A stretch of 64,000 bases of DNA from Aquariibacter albus (lineage in GTDB: Bacteria > Pseudomonadota > Gammaproteobacteria > Burkholderiales > Burkholderiaceae_C). Shown here one piece after another: positions 9,095-18,183 of the stretch. The translations under genes were made by a program, and so were the position numbers. Under the pieces are notes generated by a model, which had not been told where the DNA came from, made no database searches, and saw only the letters and a list, made by a program, of their open reading frames with translations. The stretch lies in assembly GCF_014145335.1 (NCBI RefSeq), contig NZ_JACIVI010000004.1:62001-126000 (forward strand), in the 5' to 3' direction. The first letter of the stretch is position 1. Every line of letters begins with the position of its first letter.

Positions 9095-10078
9095 ATGCCT
9101 GCCCTGCTCGCCGTCACCCTGCCCTTCTTCGCGCTGGTGCTGTGTGGCTGGCTGGCCGGCCGCTTCCGCGTGCTGCCGGAAGCGGCCATTCCGGGGCTGA
9201 ACGCCTTCGTGCTGTTCTTTGCACTGCCCTGCATGCTGTTCCGCTTCGGCGCGGCCTCGCCGGTGGCGGCGGTCTTCAACCCGCGTGCGCTGGCGCTCTA
9301 CACCGCCTGCGGCCTGCTGATCGTCGCGCTGGCCGCGGGGATGAGCCGGCGCGGCTGGGTCGGCCGCCGCCTGGGCTGGCAGGACGCGGCCTTCGGGGCC
9401 TTCGTCGCCGCCTTCCCCAACACCGGCTTCATGGGCATGCCACTGATGGTGGCCTTGCTCGGGCCGGCCGCGGCCGCGCCCATGATGGTCACCCTGCTGG
9501 CCGACATGTTCATCATCAGCGGCGTCTGCCTGGCCCTGGCGCAGATGCAGGGCAGCGGCCACCTGCCCTGGGCCCGGCGCCTGCGCGCCCTGATGGCCGG
9601 GCCGCTGAAGAACCCGCAGCCCTGGGCGATCGCGCTGGGCGCGCTGTTCTCGGTCATGGGCTGGGCGCTGCCCGCGCCCGCGGCACGCATCGTCGAGCTG
9701 CTCGGCGGCGCCGCCACGCCGGTGGCGCTCTTCACCATCGGTGCCGTGCTCTGGCGCAGCGGCCTCCATGCGCAGCGCCGCACCCCGCCGGCCGAGGTGC
9801 TGCCGATCGCTGCGCTCAAGCTCTTCGTCCACCCTGCGTTGATGTTCGCCGGCGGCCTGGCCCTGGCCGCCGCGGGCTGGCCGCTGGAGGCCTTCACCCT
9901 GATGGTGCTGACCCTGGCGGCGGCCCTGCCTTCGGCCAGCAATGCCTCGCTCCTGGCCGAGCGCCACGGCGCCGACAACGGCCGCGTCGCCCGCATCATC
10001 CTGGCCAGCACCGTGCTGGCCTTCGCCAGCTTCACCGGGCTGGCGGCGCTGTTCGGGGTGGAGCCGGTCGCGCCCTGA
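9095..10078 (+). CDS. AEC family transporter (auxin efflux carrier-like)
   Basis: A 327-residue integral membrane protein with about 10 transmembrane segments arranged as two five-helix halves, the membrane-transport (Mem_trans) fold. Family features include the AFPNTGFMGMPL segment (about 106-117) and the C-terminal LPSASNASLLAERHGAD segment, equivalent to the conserved substrate-site half-helices. Bacterial relatives export or import small organic acids such as malonate or malate; the substrate here cannot be read from the sequence. The start is the ATG at 9095, where homology begins. Confidence 0.85.
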   Translation: MPALLAVTLPFFALVLCGWLAGRFRVLPEAAIPGLNAFVLFFALPCMLFRFGAASPVAAVFNPRALALYTACGLLIVALAAGMSRRGWVGRRLGWQDAAFGAFVAAFPNTGFMGMPLMVALLGPAAAAPMMVTLLADMFIISGVCLALAQMQGSGHLPWARRLRALMAGPLKNPQPWAIALGALFSVMGWALPAPAARIVELLGGAATPVALFTIGAVLWRSGLHAQRRTPPAEVLPIAALKLFVHPALMFAGGLALAAAGWPLEAFTLMVLTLAAALPSASNASLLAERHGADNGRVARIILASTVLAFASFTGLAALFGVEPVAP

Positions 10079-10095
10079 GCGGCGCGGGCGGCGGG

Positions 10096-10572
10096 CTAGA
10101 GACGCCCCTGCGCCTGCCAGGTGCGCAGGGTGCGCACCATGTCGCGGTCGGCGGCCAGCCAGGCCTGCTGGCGCAGGCCGTCGGTCTCGGGGTCGTCGGT
10201 CTCGGCCGGTGACAGGTAGATGAAGCGCAGGCAGAGCAGGCCGGGCTGCGGCTCCTCGAGGCGCAGGCTCAGCACGATGGCGGGCATGCCTTCGCGCCGC
10301 TCGGGCTGGAAGACCAGGCTGACACCGGACTGGATCGTCACCTCGTCGACCAGGCGCAGCTCGCCGTAGTGCAGCTCGCGGCGCAGCCGGGTCGCGTCCT
10401 CGGGGCGGGTGCTGCCGTCCAGGGCCTGGGTGCGGCAGTCGTCGGGGCCGAAGGGGAAGCGCTCGGGGGCGTAGACGCGGGCCAGCAGGCCGCGCCACAG
10501 CGCATCGCGGTCCATCGGGTCGATGCGCGGGTCGGCCGGGTCGGTGACCTGGATCAGGTGCTCGTAGTGCAT
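10096..10572 (-). CDS. DUF1857 / AtaL-like SRPBCC protein
   Basis: A 158-residue soluble protein starting MHYEHLIQVTDP, the characteristic beginning of the DUF1857 (AtaL-like) family of START/SRPBCC-fold proteins. Relatives have a helix-grip cavity for a hydrophobic ligand and are often described as possible aromatic-polyketide cyclase-like proteins, but no bacterial function is established. The ATG at 10572 has family homology from residue 1; the frame further upstream is the palindromic repeat. It follows gspE on the same strand but is separated from it by the 167-bp palindrome, so co-transcription with the secretion genes is doubtful. Confidence 0.75.
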   Translation of the reverse strand: MHYEHLIQVTDPADPRIDPMDRDALWRGLLARVYAPERFPFGPDDCRTQALDGSTRPEDATRLRRELHYGELRLVDEVTIQSGVSLVFQPERREGMPAIVLSLRLEEPQPGLLCLRFIYLSPAETDDPETDGLRQQAWLAADRDMVRTLRTWQAQGRL

Positions 10573-10581
10573 GGCGGCGGA

Positions 10582-10748
10582 CTCAGAAGGTGTGAATGGA
10601 CCGGCCGTGTCCGAGCAGGTCGCCCGGAGCCGTCCCATCAAGGCGCAAAGCGCAGCCGTAGCCCGTGCTACGGCGAGCATTTGCAACGCCGAGGGGGCGG
10701 CTCCGGGCGGCATGAGCGGGCATGGCGGGTCCGTTCACACCTTCTCAG
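10582..10748. repeat. 167-bp imperfect palindrome between gspE and the DUF1857 gene
   Basis: A long dyad centred at about 10665. The outer arms 10582-10602 and 10728-10748 match at 19 of 21 positions when one is reversed. Inner arms GCCCGGAGCCG (10622-10632) and CGGCTCCGGGC (10698-10708) pair perfectly, and the core GCCGTAGC-CCGT-GCTACGGC (10655-10674) is a perfect hairpin. The TGA of gspE lies inside the right outer arm. The layout looks like an interspersed palindromic repeat unit or a very large transcription-terminating or mRNA-protecting hairpin. Confidence 0.9.
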
Positions 10749-12169
10749 TCGCGCGTGACGCGCAGCAGCTCTTCCAGCGAGGTCTGGCCTTCGGCGACCA
10801 GGCGTTCGCCATCCTCGCGCATGCTGCGCAGGCCGCTGGCCCGGGCGGCCGCCGCGATCTCGGACTCGGCCGCCCGCTCGTGCACCAGGGCCTGCACGGC
10901 CGGGTTGACGGTCATCAGCTCGTAGACGCCGGTGCGGCCGCGGTAGCCGGTGTGGCCGCAGGCCGGGCAGCCGACCGCATGCCAGCGGCCGTCCTCGCCC
11001 AGGCGGCGGCAGTCGGGGCAGAGCTTGCGCACCAGGCGCTGGGCCAGCACGCCGAGCAGGCTGGAGCTGAGCAGGAAGGGCTCGATGCCCATGTCCACCA
11101 GCCGGGTCACGGCCGAGGGCGCGTCGTTGGTGTGCAGGGTGGCCAGCACCAGGTGCCCGGTCAGGCTGGCCTGCACGGCGATCTGCGCGGTCTCGTGGTC
11201 GCGGATCTCGCCGATCATGATCACGTCCGGGTCCTGGCGCAGGATGGCGCGCAGGGCCTTGGCGAAGGTGAGGTCGATCTTGGGATGGACCTGGGTCTGG
11301 CCGATGCCGGGCAGCTCGTACTCGATGGGGTCCTCCACCGTCAGCACATTGGTGGTGGCGGTGTCGATCTGGCCCAGGGCCGCGTAGAGCGTGGTCGTCT
11401 TGCCCGAGCCGGTCGGGCCGGTGACCAGCACGATGCCGTGCGGCTGGGCGACCAGGCGCTTGAAGTCTTCCAGCGTCTCGCCGGCCATGCCCAGCGATTC
11501 GAGCGAGTAGCGGCTGCTGTCGCCCTTGTCGAGCAGGCGCAGCACCGCGCGTTCGCCGTGCGCGCTGGGCAGGGTCGAGACCCGCACGTCGATCGCGCGG
11601 CCGCCGATGCGCAGGCTGATCCGGCCGTCCTGCGGCAGGCGCTTCTCGGCGATGTCCAGCTCGGCCATGATCTTCAGCCGGCTGATCAGCGCGCCGTGCA
11701 GGGCCTTGTTGGGCTGCACCACCTCGCGCAGCGTGCCGTCGACCCGGAAGCGCACCGCGCTGCTGCGCTCGTAGGGCTCGATGTGGATGTCGCTCGCGCC
11801 GTCCTTGGCGGCCTGCGTCAGCAGGGCATTGAGCATGCGGATGATGGGCGCGTCGTTGGCGGCTTCGAGCAGGTCCTCGACCGCCGGCAGGTCTTGCATC
11901 AGGCGCGAGAGGTCGACCGCGCTCTCGACTTCGCCGACCACCGCCGCCGCGCTCGATTCGCCGCCCGCATAGGCGCGGGCGATGCGCAGGGCCAGGGCCT
12001 CGGCGGGCGCGGTCTCGATGCGGTCGATCTCGAACAGTCGGGTCAGCTCCCCGAGCGCGGCCGGCGAGGGGCTGGGGCCGCAGTGCAGCACCAGGGCCTC
12101 GCCGTCGTCCTCGACCAGCAGGGTGTGGGCCTTCGCGAAGGCGTAGGGCAGGGGGTGGCGCAGGGCCAT
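10745..12169 (-). CDS. gspE: Type II secretion ATPase GspE
   Basis: A 474-residue cytoplasmic ATPase that powers pseudopilus assembly. It has an N-terminal GspL-binding region, Walker A GPTGSGKT at 251-258, the Asp box around VEDPIEYEL (278-286), Walker [10 protein letters not shown] (316-324) and the His box [13 protein letters not shown] (338-350). A zinc-binding tetracysteine (Cys384, 387, 401, 404) is characteristic of GspE and distinguishes it from PilT. Last gene of the minus-strand gsp run, 15 bases after gspD. Its stop lies in the arm of the 167-bp palindrome. No gspF follows, although GspF is the usual partner encoded directly after GspE. Confidence 0.96.
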   Translation of the reverse strand: MALRHPLPYAFAKAHTLLVEDDGEALVLHCGPSPSPAALGELTRLFEIDRIETAPAEALALRIARAYAGGESSAAAVVGEVESAVDLSRLMQDLPAVEDLLEAANDAPIIRMLNALLTQAAKDGASDIHIEPYERSSAVRFRVDGTLREVVQPNKALHGALISRLKIMAELDIAEKRLPQDGRISLRIGGRAIDVRVSTLPSAHGERAVLRLLDKGDSSRYSLESLGMAGETLEDFKRLVAQPHGIVLVTGPTGSGKTTTLYAALGQIDTATTNVLTVEDPIEYELPGIGQTQVHPKIDLTFAKALRAILRQDPDVIMIGEIRDHETAQIAVQASLTGHLVLATLHTNDAPSAVTRLVDMGIEPFLLSSSLLGVLAQRLVRKLCPDCRRLGEDGRWHAVGCPACGHTGYRGRTGVYELMTVNPAVQALVHERAAESEIAAAARASGLRSMREDGERLVAEGQTSLEELLRVTRD

Positions 12170-12184
12170 CGACGGCTCCCGGCT

Positions 12185-14440
12185 TCAGCGCGGCTGCTCG
12201 GCCGGTGCCGAGCCGGGCGGGGCCGGCAGCACCGGGCCGGGGCCCACGTCCAGGCCGGGCTTGTCGGCCGGCTGCGCGCCCTGCTGCTGCGCGCGGATCA
12301 GCTCGTAGCGGCCCAGGCTCAGGGCATTGGCCGCGTCGGCGTCGCGCATCACCACCGGGCGCAGGAAGACCATCAGATTGCTCTTGGTGCGGGTGCGGTT
12401 GTCGCTGCGGAACAGCGCGCCGATGCCCGGCAGGCTGCCCAGGCCGGGCACCTTGCTCGTGTTGTCCTGAAACTGCTCCTGCATCAGGCCGCCCATCACC
12501 AGGATGTCGCCGTCGTTGACGACCACGGTCGATTCGATCGAGCGCTTGTTCGTGACCAGGCCTGCCGTGGCATCGGCCACGCCCTGCGAGACGTTCTGGT
12601 TCACCACGCTCGACGACTCCTGATAGATGACCATGCGCACCGTGCCGTTCTCGCCGATCTGCGGCCGCACGCGCAGCGTGATGCCGACATCGCGCCGCTC
12701 GATGGTCTGGAAGGGGTTGGTCGCGCCGCTGGTGCTGTTGGTGAAGGAGCCGGTCACGAAGGGCACGTTCTGGCCGACGACGATCTTGGCCTCCTCGTTG
12801 TCCAGGGTCACCAGATTGGGCGTCGAGAGGATGTTGCCGTCGGCCTCCGTCTGCAGGAAACGCGCGAGCGCGCCCAGCGTGATCACATTGCCGTAGCGCT
12901 TGAGCAGGCCGGCATTCAGGCCCGCCGAGGGCAGGGTGCTGGTGCTGACGTTGCCGGTGGCCCCGGCGATCGACAGGTTCAGCAGGTTGTTGCCGCCGCT
13001 GCCGAAATTGGTGCCGGCGAAGACGCGCACGTTGTTGCCGCCGCCGAGCAGGCCCTGGAACTGGAAGCCCAGGTCGGCGGCCTTGTTGGCATTGACCTCG
13101 ACCAGCATGGTCTCGACGAAGACCTGCGCGCGGCGCGCATCGAGCTGCTCGATCACCGCACGCAGTTCGCGGTAGAGCGGTTCGGGCGCGGTGATGATCA
13201 GGGCATTCGTCGCCGGGTCGGCCTGGATGAAGCCGCCGGTCGACGGGGCGGCCGCTCCGCTGACCGGCTGGGTGGTCTGCGGGGCCGCGCTGTTGCCGCT
13301 GCCGGAGCTGCCCAGGCCGCTGGCCGTGCCGCTGCCGCCCAGCCCGCTGCTGCCTCCAGCGGTCGGGCTGCCGCCGCCGACCAGGCTGGCGGCCGTGCCG
13401 GCGCCGGATCCACCGCTCGCGCCGCCGCTGGCCGCCGCACTGAAGGCGGCGCGCAGCACCTGGGCCATCCGGGTGGCGTCGGCATTCTTCAGGTAGACCA
13501 CATGGATGCCGCTGCCGGCCGTGCCGCTGCGGCCCGGCACGTCGAGCTGGGCCACCAGTGCACGGACCGCGCTGAGCCGGCCGCGCTGGCCGGCCCGCAC
13601 CAGCAGCGCATTGCCGCGCGGGTCGGCGATCACCGACACCCCCGTGCTGCCGATGCCGCCGGGCACCGGCACCCCGGGCGGCGTGGCCGCGCCGCCGGCG
13701 CTGCCGCCGTCGGACAGGCGCTGCACGATGGGGGCGAGGTCCGCCGCCACGGCATGGCGCAGCGGCAGGATCTCCACCTCCGCCGATTGCGGCAGATCCA
13801 GCGCCGCGATGATCTGGCCCAGGCGCTTCAGGTTGTCCGCATAGTCCGTCACCACCAGGGTGTTGTTGCCGGCATTCGCGTTGATGGTGTTGTTCGGGCT
13901 GATCAGCGGCCGCAGCACCGGCACCAGGCTGGCGGCGCTTTCGTGCTGCAGGCGGAAGATCTGGGTGAGGATCTGGTCGCCGCGGCGTTCGGTCTCGTCG
14001 ACGGCGACGGTGCCGGTCTGCAGCTTGGCATCGGCCTCCGGCACCACCTTCAGCAGGCCGGCCACCTCGACCACCGTGAAGCCCAGGCCGCGCAGCGCGG
14101 CCAGGAAATTCCGGTAGGCCTCCTGGGGCGGCACCGGGGTTTCGTTGAACAGCGTGATCGTGCCGCGCACCCGCGGGTCGACGACGATGGGCTTGTTCAG
14201 GATCGCGCCGACGGCCCGGGCCACGCCTTCGATCTCCGCGTTGACGAAGTTCAGCGTGACTGGCGCCGGGCCACGCTTGGCCGCGGCCGGCCGTGCGGCC
14301 GGGGCCTGGGTCTGGGCCTGCAGTGGCAGCGCCGGCAGGGCCAGGGCCAGGGCCAGCAGCAGCGTGGCCGGCCGCGCCGGCCGGTCCATCGAGGGGGTGG
14401 CGCGCAGGGCGCGCCGCAGCTGACGCAGCTTCATGGTCAT
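12185..14440 (-). CDS. gspD: Type II secretion outer-membrane secretin GspD
   Basis: A 751-residue secretin forming the outer-membrane channel of the T2SS. It has a signal peptide (about 1-42), N0 (VTLNFVNAEIEGVARAVG, from about 60), N1-N3 domains, then the secretin domain with the VPFVTGSF gate-region motif and the terminal LMVFLRPVV strand. A Gly/Ser-rich insertion of roughly 60 residues lies inside the last N domain, as in many Burkholderiales GspD proteins. The start at 14440 overlaps the gspN stop (ATGA); a second ATG follows at 14434. Placement of gspD and gspE after gspN differs from the E. coli-type gspCDEFGHIJKLM order. Confidence 0.96.
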   Translation of the reverse strand: MTMKLRQLRRALRATPSMDRPARPATLLLALALALPALPLQAQTQAPAARPAAAKRGPAPVTLNFVNAEIEGVARAVGAILNKPIVVDPRVRGTITLFNETPVPPQEAYRNFLAALRGLGFTVVEVAGLLKVVPEADAKLQTGTVAVDETERRGDQILTQIFRLQHESAASLVPVLRPLISPNNTINANAGNNTLVVTDYADNLKRLGQIIAALDLPQSAEVEILPLRHAVAADLAPIVQRLSDGGSAGGAATPPGVPVPGGIGSTGVSVIADPRGNALLVRAGQRGRLSAVRALVAQLDVPGRSGTAGSGIHVVYLKNADATRMAQVLRAAFSAAASGGASGGSGAGTAASLVGGGSPTAGGSSGLGGSGTASGLGSSGSGNSAAPQTTQPVSGAAAPSTGGFIQADPATNALIITAPEPLYRELRAVIEQLDARRAQVFVETMLVEVNANKAADLGFQFQGLLGGGNNVRVFAGTNFGSGGNNLLNLSIAGATGNVSTSTLPSAGLNAGLLKRYGNVITLGALARFLQTEADGNILSTPNLVTLDNEEAKIVVGQNVPFVTGSFTNSTSGATNPFQTIERRDVGITLRVRPQIGENGTVRMVIYQESSSVVNQNVSQGVADATAGLVTNKRSIESTVVVNDGDILVMGGLMQEQFQDNTSKVPGLGSLPGIGALFRSDNRTRTKSNLMVFLRPVVMRDADAANALSLGRYELIRAQQQGAQPADKPGLDVGPGPVLPAPPGSAPAEQPR

Positions 14441-15309
14441 CCGATCGCAAGGACGGACCGCGCACCCTGGCGCCGTCCGATGATGTTCAGCAGGTTGGCG
14501 AGGGCGGCTTCCTCGCCCGGCGCGGCCTCGGCCTCGCCGCGGAAGCGCAGGCCGCGCGCGCCCAGGTGGCCGTCGCCGCGCAGCTGCAGCGCGCCCTCGC
14601 GCGTCGACAGGCTGAGCCGCGCGCGGCCCGGGCCCTCGCCGGCCAGCTGCAACTCGTAGCTGCCCAGGCGCGGCAGCGGGCTGAGCCGGGCCGAGAGATC
14701 CTGCAGGCCGAGCACGGCCACGCCCTCCAGCTGCCAGCCGGCACGCGACCAGTCCAGGCCCAGGGCCTGGCTGCGCAGCGTCAGCCGGCCGCCGGCCTGC
14801 AAGGTGTTCCACGGCGTGCCCAGGCCGCTCAGCCAGGCGGCCGGCCAGCGGGCCAGCTCCGGCGCGGTCTCGGCGGCGCGGGCCGGCGGGGGCTCCAGGC
14901 TCAGGCGCAGGCGGTCCCAGCCTCCCCCCAGCCGCAGCCGGGTGCCGGCTTCGATGCAGCAGGCCTGGGCCAGGTCCAGCACCGGGCCGCCGGACCATCT
15001 CAGGTGCCAGTGCAGGCGGTCGGGCAGCGCGCTCGCATCGCGGCTGCCGGGGCCGCCGCTGAGCACCGGCACCGCGCTGCCCTGCCAGACGGTGCCGGAG
15101 GCGGCATCCAGGCGCAGGCGCTCGCCGCTGGCGCGGGCCAGCGCATCGCCCAGCCAGGTCGCCGGGGCCTGGGCGATCAGGGCGAGCAGGCCGCCCAGCA
15201 GGGCGCCGGCCAGGCCCCAGCGGCGCGGGGGGCGGCGGCCGGCGCTCGATCCGGCCGGGGCGGCGGCGGCTCGGGTCGGCAGCCGGGGAGGGCGGGGCAG
15301 GCGGGCCAT
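14437..15309 (-). CDS. gspN: Type II secretion protein GspN
   Basis: A 290-residue inner-membrane protein with an Arg/Pro-rich cytoplasmic N-terminus, one transmembrane segment (about 31-48) and a periplasmic domain of GspN type containing the conserved early motif SGTVWQG. GspN is an accessory T2SS component with an ill-defined role, lost in many systems. It lies between gspM and gspD; its stop overlaps the gspD start. Identification rests on the SGTVWQG motif and the operon position. Confidence 0.85.
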   Translation of the reverse strand: MARLPRPPRLPTRAAAAPAGSSAGRRPPRRWGLAGALLGGLLALIAQAPATWLGDALARASGERLRLDAASGTVWQGSAVPVLSGGPGSRDASALPDRLHWHLRWSGGPVLDLAQACCIEAGTRLRLGGGWDRLRLSLEPPPARAAETAPELARWPAAWLSGLGTPWNTLQAGGRLTLRSQALGLDWSRAGWQLEGVAVLGLQDLSARLSPLPRLGSYELQLAGEGPGRARLSLSTREGALQLRGDGHLGARGLRFRGEAEAAPGEEAALANLLNIIGRRQGARSVLAIG

Positions 15310-15316
15310 CGGCGGC

Positions 15317-15805
15317 TCAGGGGGCGGGCGGCAGCGCCAGCACGGCGCTGCCGCTGTAGAGCTCGCCCTGGCGGCGCAGCTTCAGCTCCACCGGCAGGGC
15401 CCGGGCGCCGGCGCGCAGCTCGCGCAACCAGCCCAGCAGGGCCTCACCGGAGACCCCCTGCAGCGCCACGACCGCCCGGTCGCCCTGCATCTGCACGCGG
15501 TTGCCGGCACCGAGTGCGGCGGTTGCGGCCTGCAGCGCGGCTTCGGCCTGGCCGGCGGCCAGGGGCGGGCGCTCGCGCAGGCTGCGCACCTCGGCCGCCT
15601 GCTGGCGCATCTGCTGCAGCTGCGTGGCCAGTGCGGCGCGCTGCAGCGGGGCCTCGCGCAGGGTGCGCAGGGTGGGTTGCAGCCACAGGCTCCACAGCAG
15701 CAGCACGCCGAGCAGGGCGGCGGCCAGGCCCAGGCCCTGGCGTTCCTGGGGCTTGAGCGCCGCCCATCGGGCGCGCAGGGTCGCGCGCAGCGCGGTCGGG
15801 TTCAT
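15317..15805 (-). CDS. gspM: Type II secretion protein GspM
   Basis: A 162-residue bitopic membrane protein with a short cytoplasmic N-terminus (PQERQ just before the membrane), one transmembrane segment (about 26-43), a coiled-coil stretch and a ferredoxin-like periplasmic domain. It partners GspL in the inner-membrane platform. The ATG at 15805 overlaps the gspL stop, and it ends 7 bases before gspN begins, so it belongs to the gspLMNDE transcript. Confidence 0.9.
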   Translation of the reverse strand: MNPTALRATLRARWAALKPQERQGLGLAAALLGVLLLWSLWLQPTLRTLREAPLQRAALATQLQQMRQQAAEVRSLRERPPLAAGQAEAALQAATAALGAGNRVQMQGDRAVVALQGVSGEALLGWLRELRAGARALPVELKLRRQGELYSGSAVLALPPAP

Positions 15806-17070
15806 GGACGGTCCTCCGCGCGCGGGGCGCCTGGGGGCGGGGTCCGGCGCAGGCTCAAGCGGCCCGTCTGGGCATCGACCTGCCAGCCGGCAGGGGCCAG
15901 GCCGCTCGCCAGGGCCTCGGTGGCCGGCGAGCGCAGACCGGTGGCTTCCAGGCGCAGCTGGCGGTTCTCGTAGCTCAGCGTGTCGGCCGACACCCCCTCG
16001 GGCCAGACGCTGGCCAGGGCCGCCAGCGCGGCTTCCAGATCGGCCTCCCCGACTTCGCCGGCGGCGTGGCGCAGCCGCGCGGTCTCGGTCTGCATCTGCC
16101 GCGGGGCATCCAGCACCACGCGCAGCTGCGGGAAGCTCTCGCGCAGCAGGCGCGTCATCTCGGCGCGGTCGGCGGCCAGCGCCCGCTGCAGCTGCCAGGC
16201 CCCCAGCTGCAGGCCCAGGGCCTGCACCAGCAGCAGGGCGACCAGGCCCCAGCGCAGCGGCCGCCACAGCGGCTCGCGCAGGAAGCGCAGGCCGGCTTCG
16301 CGCAGCCGGCCCCAGCCGCGGTGGCGCGAGGCCAGATCGAACTGGCGCAGGTTCCACGGCGAGGCCAGGGCCTCGCGGGCCTGTTCGATCCGGCCGTGCA
16401 CCTGCACCGGCTGGTTGAGCCAGGCTTCGGCGGCCGCGGCGGCGCCAGGGCTGGCCTGGACCAGCAGCCGGCCGGGCCCGGCGGGCAGCAGGGCCCGCGC
16501 CCCACTGCCGTCCAGCGGCCAGTGGCGCAGGCCTTCGGCATCGGCCAGGCTGGCCTGCAGGCGGGGCGGGGTGCCGCGATCTGCCGCGGCCTCGATCCAC
16601 AGCCGGGTAGGCGCTTCGGGCTCGTCGGCCGGCGCCAGGGCCGGCACCAGGGTCTGGATCGGGCGGCCCGCCGCATCGAAGCGGGCCAGCAGCTCGGCCA
16701 GGCCCGCCTTGTCGGTGACGGCGATCCAGCCGGTCTGGCCGCCACGCAGGCCGGGGGGCAGGGCGTAGTGGAGCTGGGCCGCGTCCTCGAGCACGGCCTC
16801 TTCGAGCACCCCCGCCAGGGCCGCGGCGCGCTGGCGCGGCGGGGCCTTGGGGCAGGCCAGGCGGTGCCAGCCGACTGCGGTCGGCGGCAGCACGCCGACG
16901 ATGCGCTCGGCCGCCGGCAGGCCGGCCGGCAGGCCGTGGCCGCTGTGCGGACTCAGCCCTTCGGCCGGCCAATGCACCCAGTCGAAGCCTTCGGCGGCTG
17001 CGGTGGCGGCGGGTTGGCCGCCGGCCCGCAGGCGCGGACGGTCGGGCAGGAAGACGACCAGGGTGCTCAT
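15802..17070 (-). CDS. gspL: Type II secretion protein GspL
   Basis: A 422-residue protein with an actin-like cytoplasmic domain (about 1-262) that docks GspE, one transmembrane helix (about 268-288) and a periplasmic ferredoxin-like domain (about 330-410). The length and bipartite layout fit the family (about 400 aa). It is separated from gspK by 122 bp, the largest gap in the gsp run; this gap carries a TACAAT -10-like element, so gspLMNDE may have its own promoter. Confidence 0.92.
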   Translation of the reverse strand: MSTLVVFLPDRPRLRAGGQPAATAAAEGFDWVHWPAEGLSPHSGHGLPAGLPAAERIVGVLPPTAVGWHRLACPKAPPRQRAAALAGVLEEAVLEDAAQLHYALPPGLRGGQTGWIAVTDKAGLAELLARFDAAGRPIQTLVPALAPADEPEAPTRLWIEAAADRGTPPRLQASLADAEGLRHWPLDGSGARALLPAGPGRLLVQASPGAAAAAEAWLNQPVQVHGRIEQAREALASPWNLRQFDLASRHRGWGRLREAGLRFLREPLWRPLRWGLVALLLVQALGLQLGAWQLQRALAADRAEMTRLLRESFPQLRVVLDAPRQMQTETARLRHAAGEVGEADLEAALAALASVWPEGVSADTLSYENRQLRLEATGLRSPATEALASGLAPAGWQVDAQTGRLSLRRTPPPGAPRAEDRP

Positions 17071-17118
17071 CGAGGGGCCTCGGGGCGCCCGCCGGAGGGG
17101 GTCTGCGGGGCGCGGCGG

Positions 17119-17124
17119 ATTGTA
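17119..17124 (-). promoter_or_regulatory. Candidate -10 element for gspLMNDE
   Basis: On the minus strand TACAAT (5 of 6 matches to the sigma-70 -10 consensus) lies 48 bases upstream of the gspL start, inside the only sizeable gap of the gsp operon. No good -35 hexamer is visible at 16-18 bases, so this is a weak call based on the -10 alone. Confidence 0.35.
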
Positions 17125-17192
17125 GGAGGCGGTCTTTGCACGGTCGGGACAGCGAATCGTCAGTTCGGGCAGGGAGGGCGGGGCCGCGCGCC

Positions 17193-18167
17193 TCAGGGGG
17201 CGAAGGCGGCGCGGCGCTCGCGGAAGACGGTCAGCACGTCGACGCCGCGGCGTTCCAGCACGGCATGCTCCTCGACGATGCGCTCTTCCAGCCGCAGGCG
17301 CCCGCGGACCTCGAACCAGGACGAGGCCACGGCAAGCCGGTCCGCGTCCAGCTCGACCGTCGCGGGCAAGAGGCTGCGCGCCTCGCTCAGGTTGGCCAGG
17401 GGCTTGCGCGCGCGGGCCTGCACCAGGCGCTCGGCGGTCGAGCTGTCGACATCGAGCACGGCGGCCAGCACCTCGCGCGGGGCGGTGTTCAGGTTCAGCG
17501 GGGTCGTGACCGGCAGCAGGGTCAGCAGGGGCTCCAGCGCGCGCAGCGCCGCCTCGTCCAGACCCATCCAGCGCAGGTCGCGCAGGCGGGCCGGGCGCAG
17601 CGGGCGGTCGGCCAGGGCCTCACCGGCGGCGGCGTCGGAGGCGATGCTCATGCTCGGCACCGCCAGACGCATCGTCTGGCTGAGCTGGGTCGCCAGGCCC
17701 GGCGCCAGGCCGGCGGCTGCGAGCACCCGGGCCAGGGTGCGGGCCTCGCGGTTGCGCACCTCGGGGGTCGCGGCCACGACGTTCAGCAGGTTGTAGCGGG
17801 ACTGCAGGTCGCGGATCTCGCCGGACAGGAAGGCCTCGGGGCCCTGGTCGGCGCGGCGGTCGGGGTCGGTGGCCAGAAAGCTCGACAGGCGGGCCTCGGC
17901 CAGCGGCGTGGCCCAGGGTTCGCTGAGCGCGTCGTAGCCGCCGTTGCGGGCGTCCTCGCGCAGGATGAGCCGCGCGTAGTCGGTGGCCCCGCCCAGGATC
18001 CACTGGCTCTGGGCGCGGGCGCGTTCGGCCGATTCGACCTGCACGGCCTGCCACTGCTGCCAGACCACGCCCGCGGCCAGGCTGGCGATCAGCGCGACCA
18101 GCAGCATCGCGGTCAGCAGGGCCACCCCTCGGGTTCGGCGCGGGCTGGCAAGGGCGTGGCGGGGCAT
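17193..18167 (-). CDS. gspK: Type II secretion minor pseudopilin GspK
   Basis: A 324-residue large minor pseudopilin forming the pseudopilus tip with GspI and GspJ. The prepilin-type leader ends RG before VALLTAMLLVALIAS. There is no Glu at mature position 5, which is typical of GspK and consistent with a tip position. A long alpha-helical insertion domain and the LNLNTAPREVLAAV segment (helix-hairpin-helix-like, about 234-247) are standard for the family. Processing requires the prepilin peptidase PilD/GspO, which is not encoded here. It is followed by a 122-bp gap before gspL. Confidence 0.93.
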   Translation of the reverse strand: MPRHALASPRRTRGVALLTAMLLVALIASLAAGVVWQQWQAVQVESAERARAQSQWILGGATDYARLILREDARNGGYDALSEPWATPLAEARLSSFLATDPDRRADQGPEAFLSGEIRDLQSRYNLLNVVAATPEVRNREARTLARVLAAAGLAPGLATQLSQTMRLAVPSMSIASDAAAGEALADRPLRPARLRDLRWMGLDEAALRALEPLLTLLPVTTPLNLNTAPREVLAAVLDVDSSTAERLVQARARKPLANLSEARSLLPATVELDADRLAVASSWFEVRGRLRLEERIVEEHAVLERRGVDVLTVFRERRAAFAP

Positions 18168-18183
18168 CTCCGACTCCGGGGGC

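Noticed and set aside
10571-14659. 1362-residue plus-strand open frame opposite gspE/gspD
   Set aside because: It is the antisense shadow of gspD and gspE, starts in the palindrome and shows no domain; long shadow frames are expected at this GC content.
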